DNA of 20,609 nucleotides, from assembly GCA_002437415.1 (NCBI GenBank), contig DJPL01000066.1:1-20609 (forward strand), in the 5' to 3' direction. The stretch is from Ruminococcaceae bacterium UBA6413. GTDB taxonomy: Bacteria > Bacillota > Clostridia > Oscillospirales > Ruminococcaceae. Made by a program: the position numbers and the translations under genes. Positions 8,697 to 14,749 of this stretch are shown one piece after another. The notes below the pieces were generated by a model. It was given only the letters and a program-made list of their open reading frames with translations, did no database searches and was not told the DNA's origin. The number at the start of each line of letters is the position of its first letter. Positions within the stretch are counted from its first letter, which is position 1.

Positions 8697-9767
8697 TTAG
8701 CTTAAAGCCTCTTTAAGTACGGAAAGATTGTTTGTCATTGCCGAGAGGTAAGTCGTACCGTTTTTAGCATCTTCAGAGGTCGTTGCTTGCATTGAATCCA
8801 TTGTCAGTATTTTCTGATTTTTCTCAGAAGTATTCTGAACGATGGTTTCGGCGATCTTATGCTGTGTACCTTCAATTGTAAGAACACAGGGAAGCTTCAG
8901 TTCATCTACTTTCTTTGCAAGAAAAGAAATCGTTTCAAAGCTTGCTTCGGTTTCGGCGGAACAACCGACAAATGCGGCATAGTAACTCAGACCGTAATCA
9001 TCTACTAAATAGCGGAACGGAAAACGGTCGCCGAACAGCACGGTTTTGCGTGCGGCGGCATTCACAGCTTTCTTATATTCACCGTCAAGGTCGGATAGCT
9101 TTTTAATGTATTCTGTTGAATTGGAAGCGTAAGTTTCCTTGTTTTCAGGATCTGCCTCCTGCATTGCCGAAGAAATCGATTTGCAAAGAATTTCGGCATT
9201 TTTTAATGAAAGCCATACATGTTCATCGTATTCAACCTCTTCTTCATGCTCATGCTCTTCGTCACTTTCGTCGTGCTCACGCTCTTCGTCGCTTTCGTCG
9301 TGCTCATGCTCTTCGTCACTTTCGCCGTGTTCGTGCTCATGCTCTTCCTCTTGCATACCCTCAACGGTTTCTTCCGCTTTTACCGAATCACCTAACACCT
9401 CCAGCAAATTGATGACCTTCATATTCTTGTTGGTAGCATTTTTCAGAGCGTCATCTACCCAACCGTCCGATTCGCCGCCTACATATATAAAAATATCAGC
9501 ATTCGATATTTTTACTATGTCATCAGCTGTAGGCTGATAGCTGTGAAGATCGACTCCGTTATCAAGAAGCATGGTAATTTCCATACTGTCGGCTTTATCC
9601 CCGGCTATATTGCGTACCCAGTCATATTCAGGGAATATCGTTGTCACAATGCTGAGAGCGTTATCATTGACATCTGTTACGGATTTGCTTTCTTCCTGCT
9701 TTTCGCAACTTGCTAAAACTACTGATGCTAAAATCAGTGCAAGTGATAATGAAATTATTTTTTTCAT
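8697..9767 (-). CDS. znuA: Zinc-binding lipoprotein of a metal ABC transporter (ZnuA/AdcA type)
   Basis: A 356-residue substrate-binding lipoprotein of cluster A-I. Signal peptide with lipobox LASC (Cys21). Ligand-type residues are visible: His75 in GVDLHSYQPTADD and His183 in DEHVWLSLKNA. Between them (about 138-180) is a His/Glu/Asp-rich loop built from a nine-residue unit, the feature that marks zinc-specific members and is thought to gather or buffer zinc. The usual third ligand region reads FGDRFPFRYLVDDYGL, with no His where many homologues have FHDAF; another residue must complete the site. The Cys/Glu-containing GCSAETEASFETI and TIEGTQHKIAET follow. ATG start with GGAGGT about 10 bp upstream. 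It lies after a stem-rich terminator-like element and 71 bp before the permease gene. Confidence 0.92.
   Translation of the reverse strand: MKKIISLSLALILASVVLASCEKQEESKSVTDVNDNALSIVTTIFPEYDWVRNIAGDKADSMEITMLLDNGVDLHSYQPTADDIVKISNADIFIYVGGESDGWVDDALKNATNKNMKVINLLEVLGDSVKAEETVEGMQEEEHEHEHGESDEEHEHDESDEEREHDESDEEHEHEEEVEYDEHVWLSLKNAEILCKSISSAMQEADPENKETYASNSTEYIKKLSDLDGEYKKAVNAAARKTVLFGDRFPFRYLVDDYGLSYYAAFVGCSAETEASFETISFLAKKVDELKLPCVLTIEGTQHKIAETIVQNTSEKNQKILTMDSMQATTSEDAKNGTTYLSAMTNNLSVLKEALS
9249..9329 (-). repeat. Three 27-bp tandem repeats encoding the His-rich loop of ZnuA
   Basis: Units at 9249-9275, 9276-9302 and 9303-9329 differ by only one to two bases. Each encodes nine residues of the form HDESDEEHE; one unit has Arg in place of a His (CTCACGCTC in the second unit). 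Near-perfect DNA identity points to recent slippage expansion. The repeat continues in degenerate form on both sides. Confidence 0.9.
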
Positions 9768-9812
9768 AAGATAAAATTACCTCCGGATCAATATTGAACT
9801 TAAAAAATGCGC

Positions 9813-9878
9813 AAAAATACAAGGGTGGCGGTAGACCGCAGAAGTCTGTCCCAAAAAGGGCAGACTCCACCCTTGTAT
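9813..9878 (-). terminator. Three-way-junction stem-loop with T-tract in the zinc operon
   Basis: A 12-bp perfect closing stem (ATACAAGGGTGG at 9817-9828 paired with 9867-9878) encloses two hairpins: CGGT-AG-ACCG (829-838 of the 9.8-kb block, i.e. 9829-9838) and AGTCTG-t-CCC/GGG-CAGACT (9843-9866). Nearly every base is paired. On the - strand the closing stem runs directly into TTTTT, so it can act as an intrinsic terminator or attenuator between the small membrane protein gene and znuA. It could instead be an inserted palindromic repeat or a regulatory RNA; a simple terminator would not need the junction. Confidence 0.7.
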
Positions 9879-9890
9879 AAAATGCCGATA

Positions 9891-10187
9891 TCAATCCGTG
9901 AGCTTAACTTTAAGAGATACAAGTGTAAGCTTGAGCCAAACCCTCGTGCGTAATAAAATATTTCCGCACAAAGTATATGTCAACAATGCGGCAGTAGCTG
10001 CCGCAAAGAAAGCAAGAGAAAGCGTTTTCAGCGTGTTACGGCATATGTTGATCTGACAGCAGATGCTGCAATTATCACCGGCACAATCGTGGTTGATTTC
10101 GGTTGCAATATAAAGTGATGAGTACAGTATGACGAATAATACAGCTAATGCTGTTATGATGCCGATAATACGATTTCTTTTTGTCAT
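9891..10187 (-). CDS. Small membrane protein with a His-Cys metal-type motif, zinc operon
   Basis: A 98-residue protein with an N-terminal membrane segment (about residues 8-27) and a second at about 58-75. Between them is an outward-facing loop with HDCAGDNCSICCQINIC, a His/Cys cluster (H-x-C-x4-C-x2-C-C-x4-C) that looks suited to zinc. I recall uncharacterised proteins with an HDCxGxxCxIC loop next to Fur genes in other Clostridia, but cannot verify this. Start: ATG at 10187 with AGAGGT 7 bp upstream; the in-frame GTG at 10196 lies inside that ribosome site and is unlikely. It follows the Fur gene by 32 bp and precedes znuA. A role in zinc sensing or uptake is inferred from operon position. 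Confidence 0.75.
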   Translation of the reverse strand: MTKRNRIIGIITALAVLFVILYSSLYIATEINHDCAGDNCSICCQINICRNTLKTLSLAFFAAATAALLTYTLCGNILLRTRVWLKLTLVSLKVKLTD

Positions 10188-10219
10188 TGTACTCACCTCT
10201 TTCGTTTAACTTTACTTTA

Positions 10220-10612
10220 CTATTTACGGCATTCTTTGCAGATGCCGTAAATAACAGTATTACCTTTATCAACTTCGAAGCCCATTTTTTCCAGAGTTAT
10301 ACCCGTTAGCTTTTCGGCGACCGTCGAAGGCATATGGATACTTTTTCCGCATACGCGGCATGATAGATGAAGGCTGTTTCTGCAACTGTCCGTGGCAGTA
10401 TACCTGTAGCATATTTCTTTGGTGTTCCCGCGCACACAGCGTTTAAGAACGCCCTCCCGCTCAAGCATTGCGATGTTTCTGTAAACTGCGCTGGCGCTTA
10501 TTTCTTGAGTGTCGACGGACTGCACGATCTGCTTTACGCTGATTTGTTCATCGGCGTGTTGTTTCAAATATTCCAGCAGGATCTCACGTTGTCTTGTTTT
10601 GTATTTAGGCAA
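10220..10612 (-). CDS. Fur-family metal-dependent repressor, probably Zur
   Basis: A 130-residue Fur-family protein. The N-terminal winged helix includes KTRQREILLEYLKQH, then the recognition region SASAVYRNIAMLEREGVLKR (Fur pattern ATVYRNLxxLxxxGxV). The C-terminal dimer domain has two CxxC pairs, CRVCG and CKECRK, which in this family hold a structural zinc, and HLSC/HMP histidines near the sensory site. Start is TTG at 10612, with GAGGTGA 6-8 bp upstream; a longer open frame reaches back to 10720 but runs through the promoter and is not used. First gene of the zinc operon, with operator-like repeats around its promoter, so it probably represses the operon when zinc is sufficient. PerR or Fur cannot be excluded, but the znuA/znuB genes favour Zur. 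Confidence 0.9.
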   Translation of the reverse strand: MPKYKTRQREILLEYLKQHADEQISVKQIVQSVDTQEISASAVYRNIAMLEREGVLKRCVRGNTKEICYRYTATDSCRNSLHLSCRVCGKSIHMPSTVAEKLTGITLEKMGFEVDKGNTVIYGICKECRK

Positions 10613-10626
10613 CCGTATCACCTCAT

Positions 10627-10647
10627 ATTTGCGAATTGTTTGCAAAT
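10627..10647. promoter_or_regulatory. Operator-like site 1 at the zinc-operon transcription start
   Basis: The + strand carries GCGAAT (10631-10636) and GCAAAT (10642-10647), a direct repeat with 11-bp period. With ATTTGC at 10627 it can also be read as an inverted repeat ATTTGC-N9-GCAAAT. It lies just downstream of the -10 box of the fur promoter. A second copy of the same arrangement lies upstream of the -35 box. Confidence 0.65.
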
Positions 10648-10648
10648 T

Positions 10649-10677
10649 ATTATACACCATTCTTTCGGCTTTGTCAA
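10649..10677 (-). promoter_or_regulatory. Promoter of the zinc-uptake operon
   Basis: On the - strand TTGACA (10677-10672) and TATAAT (10654-10649) are both perfect consensus with a 17-bp spacer. It drives fur and probably all five genes down to 7217. Confidence 0.88.
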
Positions 10678-10680
10678 TAT

Positions 10681-10697
10681 GCAAATTACTCGCAAAT
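10681..10697. promoter_or_regulatory. Operator-like site 2 upstream of the zinc-operon promoter
   Basis: GCAAAT-N5-GCAAAT on the + strand, again with 11-bp period, lying 4 bp upstream of the -35 box. Together with site 1 it brackets the promoter, as expected for a repressor that responds to metal. Confidence 0.65.
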
Positions 10698-10705
10698 TCA
10701 ATTGC

Positions 10706-10746
10706 CAAAAAAACAGGCAACAGTAATAAAACCGTTGCCTGTTTTT
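10706..10746. terminator. Terminator of the solitary binding-protein gene
   Basis: A perfect 12-bp stem AAAACAGGCAAC (10710-10721) with its complement at 10734-10745, 12-base loop, flanked by A-run and T-run, so it can work in both directions. On the - strand it follows the stop codon at 10760 by 14 bp. Confidence 0.88.
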
Positions 10747-10759
10747 GTTGATTATAGAT

Positions 10760-11635
10760 TTACTTAACTATTGTTATGTCAGAGCCAAACCACTTTGTTG
10801 AGATCTCACCGAGCTTACCGTCAGCCTTCATCTCGCTGAGTATCTTCTGAACCTCATCGCGGAGTGCCTGATCGTTCTTTCTGAATGCGATAGCGTACTC
10901 TTCTTCTTCAAGACCCTCTGCAAGCTTCTTGTAGTCCTTACCTGAGTTCTTGATCTCATAGTCAGCAACTACTTCATCAAGGAATACAGCGTCAACAACG
11001 CCAACTTCAAGCTGCTGTAAAGCTTCTACGTTTGTAGCGATGGCACTAATTGTTATATCATCCTTGATAGCGCAGTTTTCAAGAATTGTCTGAGCTGAAG
11101 AACCATTCTGAACAGAAATCTTCTTGCCCTTGAGGTCGTCCATCTTTTCAACTGTTGAGTCGCCCTTTACAACGAATACCATAGCATTTTTCATATAGGG
11201 TTCTGAAAGGTTCATCTTTTCCTGACGCTCTTCGTTGATGCTGAGACCGTTCCATACGCAGTCGCACTTGCCGACATCAAGGTCTGTTGTAAGTGTATCC
11301 CAGTTGATAGGCTGCTTTACAAGCTTAACACCGAGTCTGTTGCAAACTTCCTCTGCAACGTCGATATCAAAGCCTACGATCTCGCCGTTCTCGTCTGTGT
11401 AGCCCATGGGCTTGAATGTTGCGTCAAGACCTAATATGAACTGACCTGCGTCCTTTACCTTCTGGAGTGACTGATCGCCGTCTGCTGTGCTTTCCGCAAC
11501 AGATGAGCTGTCGTTTGTTGCCGCACTGCTGTCTGCGGTTGAAGATGTGCTGTTTGATGAACTACAGCCTGCAAGACCGAGTGCGAGTGTAGCTGCCATA
11601 GCAGCCGCAATAGCCTTAAGATTTAATTTTTTCAT
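10760..11635 (-). CDS. Polar amino-acid ABC transporter substrate-binding lipoprotein (solitary)
   Basis: A 291-residue periplasmic-binding-type lipoprotein of SBP family 3. Signal peptide with lipobox LAGC (Cys24), a Ser/Thr/Ala-rich spacer to about 54, then the folded domain. Family marks: FILGLDATFKPMGYTDENGEIVGFDIDVAEEV (about 66-96), the ligand-loop region WNGLSINEERQEKMNLSEPY (about 128-148), and the C-terminal YAIAFRKNDQALRDEVQKIL. It would capture a polar amino acid outside the membrane. ATG start with AAAGGA about 8 bp upstream. No permease or ATPase gene is adjacent: the gene stands alone between its own terminator and the terminator of the hydrolase gene. It may dock with the transporter at 17829-19239 or one outside the window. 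Substrate cannot be read reliably. Confidence 0.92.
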   Translation of the reverse strand: MKKLNLKAIAAAMAATLALGLAGCSSSNSTSSTADSSAATNDSSSVAESTADGDQSLQKVKDAGQFILGLDATFKPMGYTDENGEIVGFDIDVAEEVCNRLGVKLVKQPINWDTLTTDLDVGKCDCVWNGLSINEERQEKMNLSEPYMKNAMVFVVKGDSTVEKMDDLKGKKISVQNGSSAQTILENCAIKDDITISAIATNVEALQQLEVGVVDAVFLDEVVADYEIKNSGKDYKKLAEGLEEEEYAIAFRKNDQALRDEVQKILSEMKADGKLGEISTKWFGSDITIVK

Positions 11636-11727
11636 TTTTATTTCCTTTCTGAGCGTTTTTCAGCGCCATAAAATTTACTTTAATATAGTAACACACAAAT
11701 GAGAAAAAGTAAATAGGCAAAATGAAT

Positions 11728-11772
11728 AAAACGGCGGAAATTTGCAGGATTTCAGCAAATTTCCGCCGTTTT
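11728..11772. terminator. Terminator of the SGNH hydrolase gene
   Basis: An 18-bp perfect stem (11728-11745 paired with 11755-11772, starting AAAACGGCGGAAATTTGC) with a 9-base loop. Terminal A/T runs make it usable from both strands; it follows the hydrolase stop codon by about 20 bp. Confidence 0.88.
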
Positions 11773-11792
11773 GTGCTTCGGTTTCATTATTA

Positions 11793-12680
11793 TCAGTAAA
11801 GATATTCATATTGCGAGATATCCGGACAGCGCGGCTCCTTCATTTCTTCCTCGGTAAAGTCGTATCTTATGTTTTGACGGTACATATACCACAGGCAGAC
11901 CTTCATACCGCTCATTTCAAGATGAGTGCCGTCCTCAAAGGCGTATTTTTCCTTGAGCTTATTATCATTGCCCTTAAGAAGCTCGGTAGGGTCGACAAAG
12001 TGATAATGCTTGCAGTAGCTGTATTTTACGGCATTGGCAAGCGCCGCATTGTATTCATCTATTTTCTCGTTTTTACAGAACTTACTGCGTACAGGCGTTA
12101 CAGCCATAATGATAAACTCACTGTTAGGGCTTGCCTGCTTGCACTGGTAGAGCAGCTGCATATAATTTTCAACAAACTGCTCCTTGGTAGTAAGATTTAC
12201 ATCGTTAAGCCCCATTGAGAACAGCACATATTTAGGCTGCTTGTTGTACAGATGAACAAGCACATCTGTGCTCAGATTGCCTGACGTTATCAAAAACTGA
12301 TGTATATTCCATGCCGCAATGCTGGGTCGTGCAAGATTGTTTTCCTGCTTGAAATATCCCGCGCTTGCAAATCCCGAGCATACGCTGTCGCCGACAAGCG
12401 CAAACTCGTCAAAATATTTGTACATCGCGTCTGTTATCGTATAGTCAGGCTCGGGTGCGGGCTTTATCTCTTCTGTAGTTGCAGCTGTTGTTTCTTCTGT
12501 TATATCCGGAACTTCATCGGGTTGAGAGCTTACGGTGTTGTCATAGCTTATGCCGTTGACCGGAGCCGCGGCGGCATAAGCGTTGTTGCAGGCTGTGCAG
12601 ATCATTGACGCGGCCAGAGGCAGACACAGTAGCAAAAACCATTTCATAGGTGAAACAGAGCCAAAATTATTATAATTCAT
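11793..12680 (-). CDS. Secreted SGNH/GDSL-family hydrolase
   Basis: A 295-residue exported protein. A signal segment lies at about residues 12-36 (KWFLLLCLPLAASMICTAC...AYA-A); Cys31 could be a weak lipobox, but cleavage after AYA is as likely. A Thr/Glu/Pro-rich linker spans about 45-78. The SGNH blocks are present: ALVGDSVCSGF with nucleophile Ser99, FSMGLNDV with Asn159 (block III GxND), and EDGTHLEMSG with Asp250 and His253 (block V DxxH). So an esterase or deacetylase acting on cell-wall or dietary carbohydrate is likely; substrate unknown. Start is the ATG at 12680, with AAGGG about 6 bp upstream; the in-frame ATG 11 codons later has no ribosome site. Monocistronic, with its own terminator. 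Confidence 0.87.
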   Translation of the reverse strand: MNYNNFGSVSPMKWFLLLCLPLAASMICTACNNAYAAAAPVNGISYDNTVSSQPDEVPDITEETTAATTEEIKPAPEPDYTITDAMYKYFDEFALVGDSVCSGFASAGYFKQENNLARPSIAAWNIHQFLITSGNLSTDVLVHLYNKQPKYVLFSMGLNDVNLTTKEQFVENYMQLLYQCKQASPNSEFIIMAVTPVRSKFCKNEKIDEYNAALANAVKYSYCKHYHFVDPTELLKGNDNKLKEKYAFEDGTHLEMSGMKVCLWYMYRQNIRYDFTEEEMKEPRCPDISQYEYLY

Positions 12681-13040
12681 TAAAATCCCTTATTCTATAA
12701 GCAGTATAAACGTTACCGCAATAATATATGATAAACCGTTAAAAGGTTATTTTCCTTTTTTAATTATAATGCTGTTTTTACATATTTGCAAGATGAAATT
12801 CGGAAAATGTCGCACCAAGTCGAAATTTCATTGATTTGCACAACAGCAAGTCATTTTTCACTGCTTTTTTATGTAAAGTGTATTTTTCTTATTTGCCATG
12901 TACAATATGTGGTGCTTTTTACACGAAAGTTAAGTAATGAGCTTATGATTGAAAGTGTATTAATTCTGTTGTGGAAGCGATAGGCGTACTCGGTGGGGCA
13001 GTCGTTGTTAATTCTTTTATTCAATTCAGTAGTTAAATAT

Positions 13041-13100
13041 GGTAGCAGACTATTGATACTGCCTTTTGCAGGATTCCATTTCTCGGGTTTGCTGTTCTAT
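13041..13100 (+). repeat. Divergent copy D of the dispersed repeat
   Basis: GGTAGCAGAC...GATACTGCC...TTTCTCGGGTTTGCTGTTCTATTC lines up, with gaps, with positions 20452-20510 (GATAGCAGAGGC...GATAGTGCTG...TTCTCGGGTTCGCTATTC), in the same orientation. Similarity is clear at both ends and poor in the middle. Confidence 0.5.
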
Positions 13101-13112
13101 TCGAAATGTTTT

Positions 13113-13158
13113 TTGTTTTCAGCGTTGTTGGCTATATATTCAATCATACTGCCGCATT
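13113..13158 (+). repeat. Direct repeat R1 flanking the MITE-like element
   Basis: Starts TTGTTTTCAGCGTTGTTGGC and ends ACTGCCGCATTT. About 39 of 46 bases match R2 at 13622-13667, same orientation, 509 bp apart. Confidence 0.75.
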
Positions 13159-13213
13159 TTTTAATACGCTCTAACAATTTGATAAAGACTATAGGTTCTG
13201 CTAAGCACTAATT

Positions 13214-13506
13214 CTTGGCTCCCTTGTGTAAAGGGAGCTGGCTTGCGGCAAGACTTGCTTGTTTTAAACACTACTATTTTTAGCGATACCTATAACACCC
13301 AAATCTCACAAACTTTATCTGCCGTCAAGACTGAAGGATTGCCTGCTACCAATCTTTTCGTTTTTGCCATCACCTCTGCTAACAATCCCTCAGTCACAGT
13401 GACGGAAAACTCAGTTCTATTGCACGCATCGTTAACCTGCAATTTGAAGAAATACCGAAAATGTTGTACTGCGCTGTGACAGCTCCCTTTACACAATGGA
13501 GCCAAG
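13214..13506. mobile_element. MITE-like element with nested inverted repeats
   Basis: Terminal inverted repeats of 27 bp (13214-13240 and 13480-13506) match at 26 positions; each itself contains the CTCCCTT...AAGGGAG palindrome. Inside, ACTGAAGGATTG (13330-13341) pairs with CAATCCCTCAGT (13383-13394), giving a second nested inverted repeat. Length is 293 bp with no transposase and only short frames that are translations of the repeat. From memory, elements ending in this CTCCCTTGTGTAAAGGGAGCTG motif are frequent in gut Firmicutes; I cannot verify this here. No clear target-site duplication is seen. It is probably mobilised in trans. Confidence 0.78.
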
Positions 13507-13621
13507 TGTGATACTTCTTTTTAAGCAGAACTCAATCACGGTACTTCTTTCGGAATTTTCGGTGACAGCACAGTTGTACTGATACACTTACGAAATTATT
13601 AACACCCTGTCAGCATAGAAA

Positions 13622-13667
13622 TTGTTTTCAGCGTTGTTAGCTATATATTTTGTTGCACTGCCGCATT
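13622..13667 (+). repeat. Direct repeat R2 flanking the MITE-like element
   Basis: Second copy of R1: TTGTTTTCAGCGTTGTTAGC at the left and CACTGCCGCATTT at the right, with differences clustered in the middle. Lies 115 bp beyond the right end of the MITE-like element. Confidence 0.75.
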
Positions 13668-13801
13668 TGCACTATATTGCTTTGCTAATTTAAAGATTTT
13701 TTCAACAGTTCAATTCTGTTGTAAAAACAACAGACACAGCTATCGGTTTTATGCTACAATACAGTCACAGGTTAAAACTCTATGACGAGAAAGGAAAAAG
13801 T

Positions 13802-14530
13802 ATGATAAGAAAGATAATAAAGATAGACGAAGAAAAGTGCAACGGTTGCGGACTCTGCGCCACAGCCTGCCACGAGGGCGCAATTGATATAGTTGACGGT
13901 AAGGCGAAGCTTATGAGAGAGCATTACTGTGACGGTCTTGGCGATTGCTTGCCTACCTGTCCGACAGGTGCTATAAGCTTTGAAGAGCGCGAAGCACCCG
14001 CATACGACGAGCAGGCGGTATTAAAGGCAAAGCAGGCAAAATCAGCGGCAGACAAGCCCTTACCCTGCGGCTGTCCGGGAACTCACGCAAGAGCGCTCAA
14101 AACAGAGCATAATGCTGAAGCTTACCCCGCTAACGGGCAGGAAAGCAAATATGCCGAGATCAGAAGCGAGCTTTCGCAGTGGCCTGTACAGATAAAGCTC
14201 GTTCCCACCTCCGCGCCGTGGCTTGACGGAGCAAATCTGCTGGTAGCCGCCGACTGCACAGCCTATGCTTACGGCGATTTCCACAATAAATTTATCAAGA
14301 ACAGAATTACGCTTATCGGTTGCCCCAAGCTCGACAGCGTCGATTATACCGAAAAGCTGACCGAGATAATCAGAAACAGCGATATAAAGAGCGTGACAGT
14401 CGTAAGAATGGAAGTTCCGTGCTGTGCAGGTATCGAAAATGCCGTTAAGACAGCTTTACGGAACAGCGGCAAGTTCATTCCTTGGCGCGTAGCGATCGTA
14501 TCGGTAGACGGACAACTCACCGAGATGTAA
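13802..14530 (+). CDS. 4Fe-4S ferredoxin-type protein with C-terminal cysteine domain
   Basis: A 242-residue cytoplasmic protein. The N-terminus holds a ferredoxin-like module: CNGCGLCATAC (Cys13, 16, 19, 23) and CDGLGDCLPTC (Cys43, 49, 53). The second motif lacks the usual second cysteine (Leu46), so it binds one full cluster and perhaps an atypical second. After a linker, CGC (89-91) leads to a conserved-looking C-terminal domain with Cys152, Cys174 and CC (207-208) in VRMEVPCCAG. I recall this as a conserved Clostridial Fe-S protein family of unknown function, probably in electron transfer. Start is ATG at 13802, with AAAGGA 6 bp upstream; the frame runs open back to 13751 without a ribosome site. 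Monocistronic, with its own terminator, upstream of the hip locus. Confidence 0.88.
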   Translation: MIRKIIKIDEEKCNGCGLCATACHEGAIDIVDGKAKLMREHYCDGLGDCLPTCPTGAISFEEREAPAYDEQAVLKAKQAKSAADKPLPCGCPGTHARALKTEHNAEAYPANGQESKYAEIRSELSQWPVQIKLVPTSAPWLDGANLLVAADCTAYAYGDFHNKFIKNRITLIGCPKLDSVDYTEKLTEIIRNSDIKSVTVVRMEVPCCAGIENAVKTALRNSGKFIPWRVAIVSVDGQLTEM

Positions 14531-14537
14531 ATATAAG

Positions 14538-14566
14538 TACGGACGGCTTCCCCCGTCCGTATTTTT
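14538..14566 (+). terminator. Terminator of the Fe-S protein gene
   Basis: TACGGACGG (14538-14546) pairs perfectly with 14553-14561, 6-base loop, followed by TTTTT. The T-run touches the first hip operator. Confidence 0.9.
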
Positions 14567-14583
14567 ATACCCTAAAAGGTATA
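14566..14583. promoter_or_regulatory. hip operator O1
   Basis: TATACC-CTAAAA-GGTATA: perfect 6-bp arms around a 6-bp centre. First of four sites of the form TRYACC-N6-GGTRTA upstream of hipB. Confidence 0.7.
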
Positions 14584-14606
14584 AAACAGTCATCGCAAGC
14601 CAATAT

Positions 14607-14624
14607 TACACCCTATAGGGTATA
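14607..14624. promoter_or_regulatory. hip operator O2
   Basis: TACACC-CTATAG-GGTATA. The right arm runs into TATAAT (14621-14626), a possible -10 box, but no good -35 box is seen. Confidence 0.72.
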
Positions 14625-14647
14625 ATTCGGGCTACAGTTGTATAAAC

Positions 14648-14665
14648 TGCACCCTTTAGGGTATA
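14648..14665. promoter_or_regulatory. hip operator O3, overlapping a possible promoter
   Basis: TGCACC-CTTTAG-GGTATA. The right arm is part of TATAAT (14662-14667); TTGTAT (14638-14643) lies 18 bp upstream. If this is a promoter, its transcript would begin at the first cloverleaf segment. Confidence 0.68.
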
Positions 14666-14670
14666 ATAAC

Positions 14671-14742
14671 CTCAGACATAAAATCCGCCGAAAGCGGATT
14701 TTGCTGTGCCTTGCACGGCTTGCGGAGTGCCGCAAGTCTGAG
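14671..14742 (+). ncRNA. Cloverleaf-like foldable segment 1 (candidate structured RNA)
   Basis: CTCAGA (14671-14676) pairs with TCTGAG (14737-14742) and closes three hairpins: 14680-14702 (9-bp perfect stem, CGAAA loop), 14706-14716 (4 bp) and 14719-14736 (7-bp perfect stem, AGTG loop). About 80 percent of the 72 bases are paired without mismatches. It is not a tRNA: arm lengths and loops do not fit and no T-loop motif is present. Whether it is RNA or a DNA-level element is undetermined, and so is its strand. Confidence 0.45.
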
Positions 14743-14749
14743 AACATTT

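Larger units (their letters stand above)
12681..13801. other. Gene-poor, AT-rich intergenic stretch with repeats
   Basis: About 1.1 kb without a convincing gene. Short open frames at 12786-12983 and 12993-13211 on the + strand lack ribosome sites and recognisable content. The stretch holds a divergent copy of the dispersed repeat (13041-13100), two imperfect direct repeats (13113-13158 and 13622-13667), a MITE-like element (13214-13506) and a small perfect hairpin (13715-13734, TCTGTTGT-AAAA-ACAACAGA). An extended -10 box, TGCTACAAT (ending about 13760), may serve the Fe-S protein gene. It looks like a landing site for small non-coding elements. Confidence 0.6.

Noticed and set aside
9249..9329. 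CRISPR-like array
   Set aside because: Units are contiguous without spacers and keep the ZnuA reading frame.
9116..9537. + strand frames with repeated Ser/Cys or Ala/His/Arg units
   Set aside because: They are antisense translations of the 27-bp repeats in the ZnuA-type gene; repetition comes from the DNA repeat.
10613..10720. N-terminal extension of the Fur-family gene (start at 10720)
   Set aside because: The extension would cover the consensus promoter and operators; TTG at 10612 has a good ribosome site and gives the normal Fur length.
12786..13211. Two small + strand frames (65 and 72 residues) in the repeat-rich intergenic region
   Set aside because: No ribosome site, biased AT-rich composition, and the second one runs through repeat copies D and R1.
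13243..13505. Frames of 78 and 71 residues inside the MITE-like element
   Set aside because: They are translations of the inverted repeats and carry no ribosome site or known domain.
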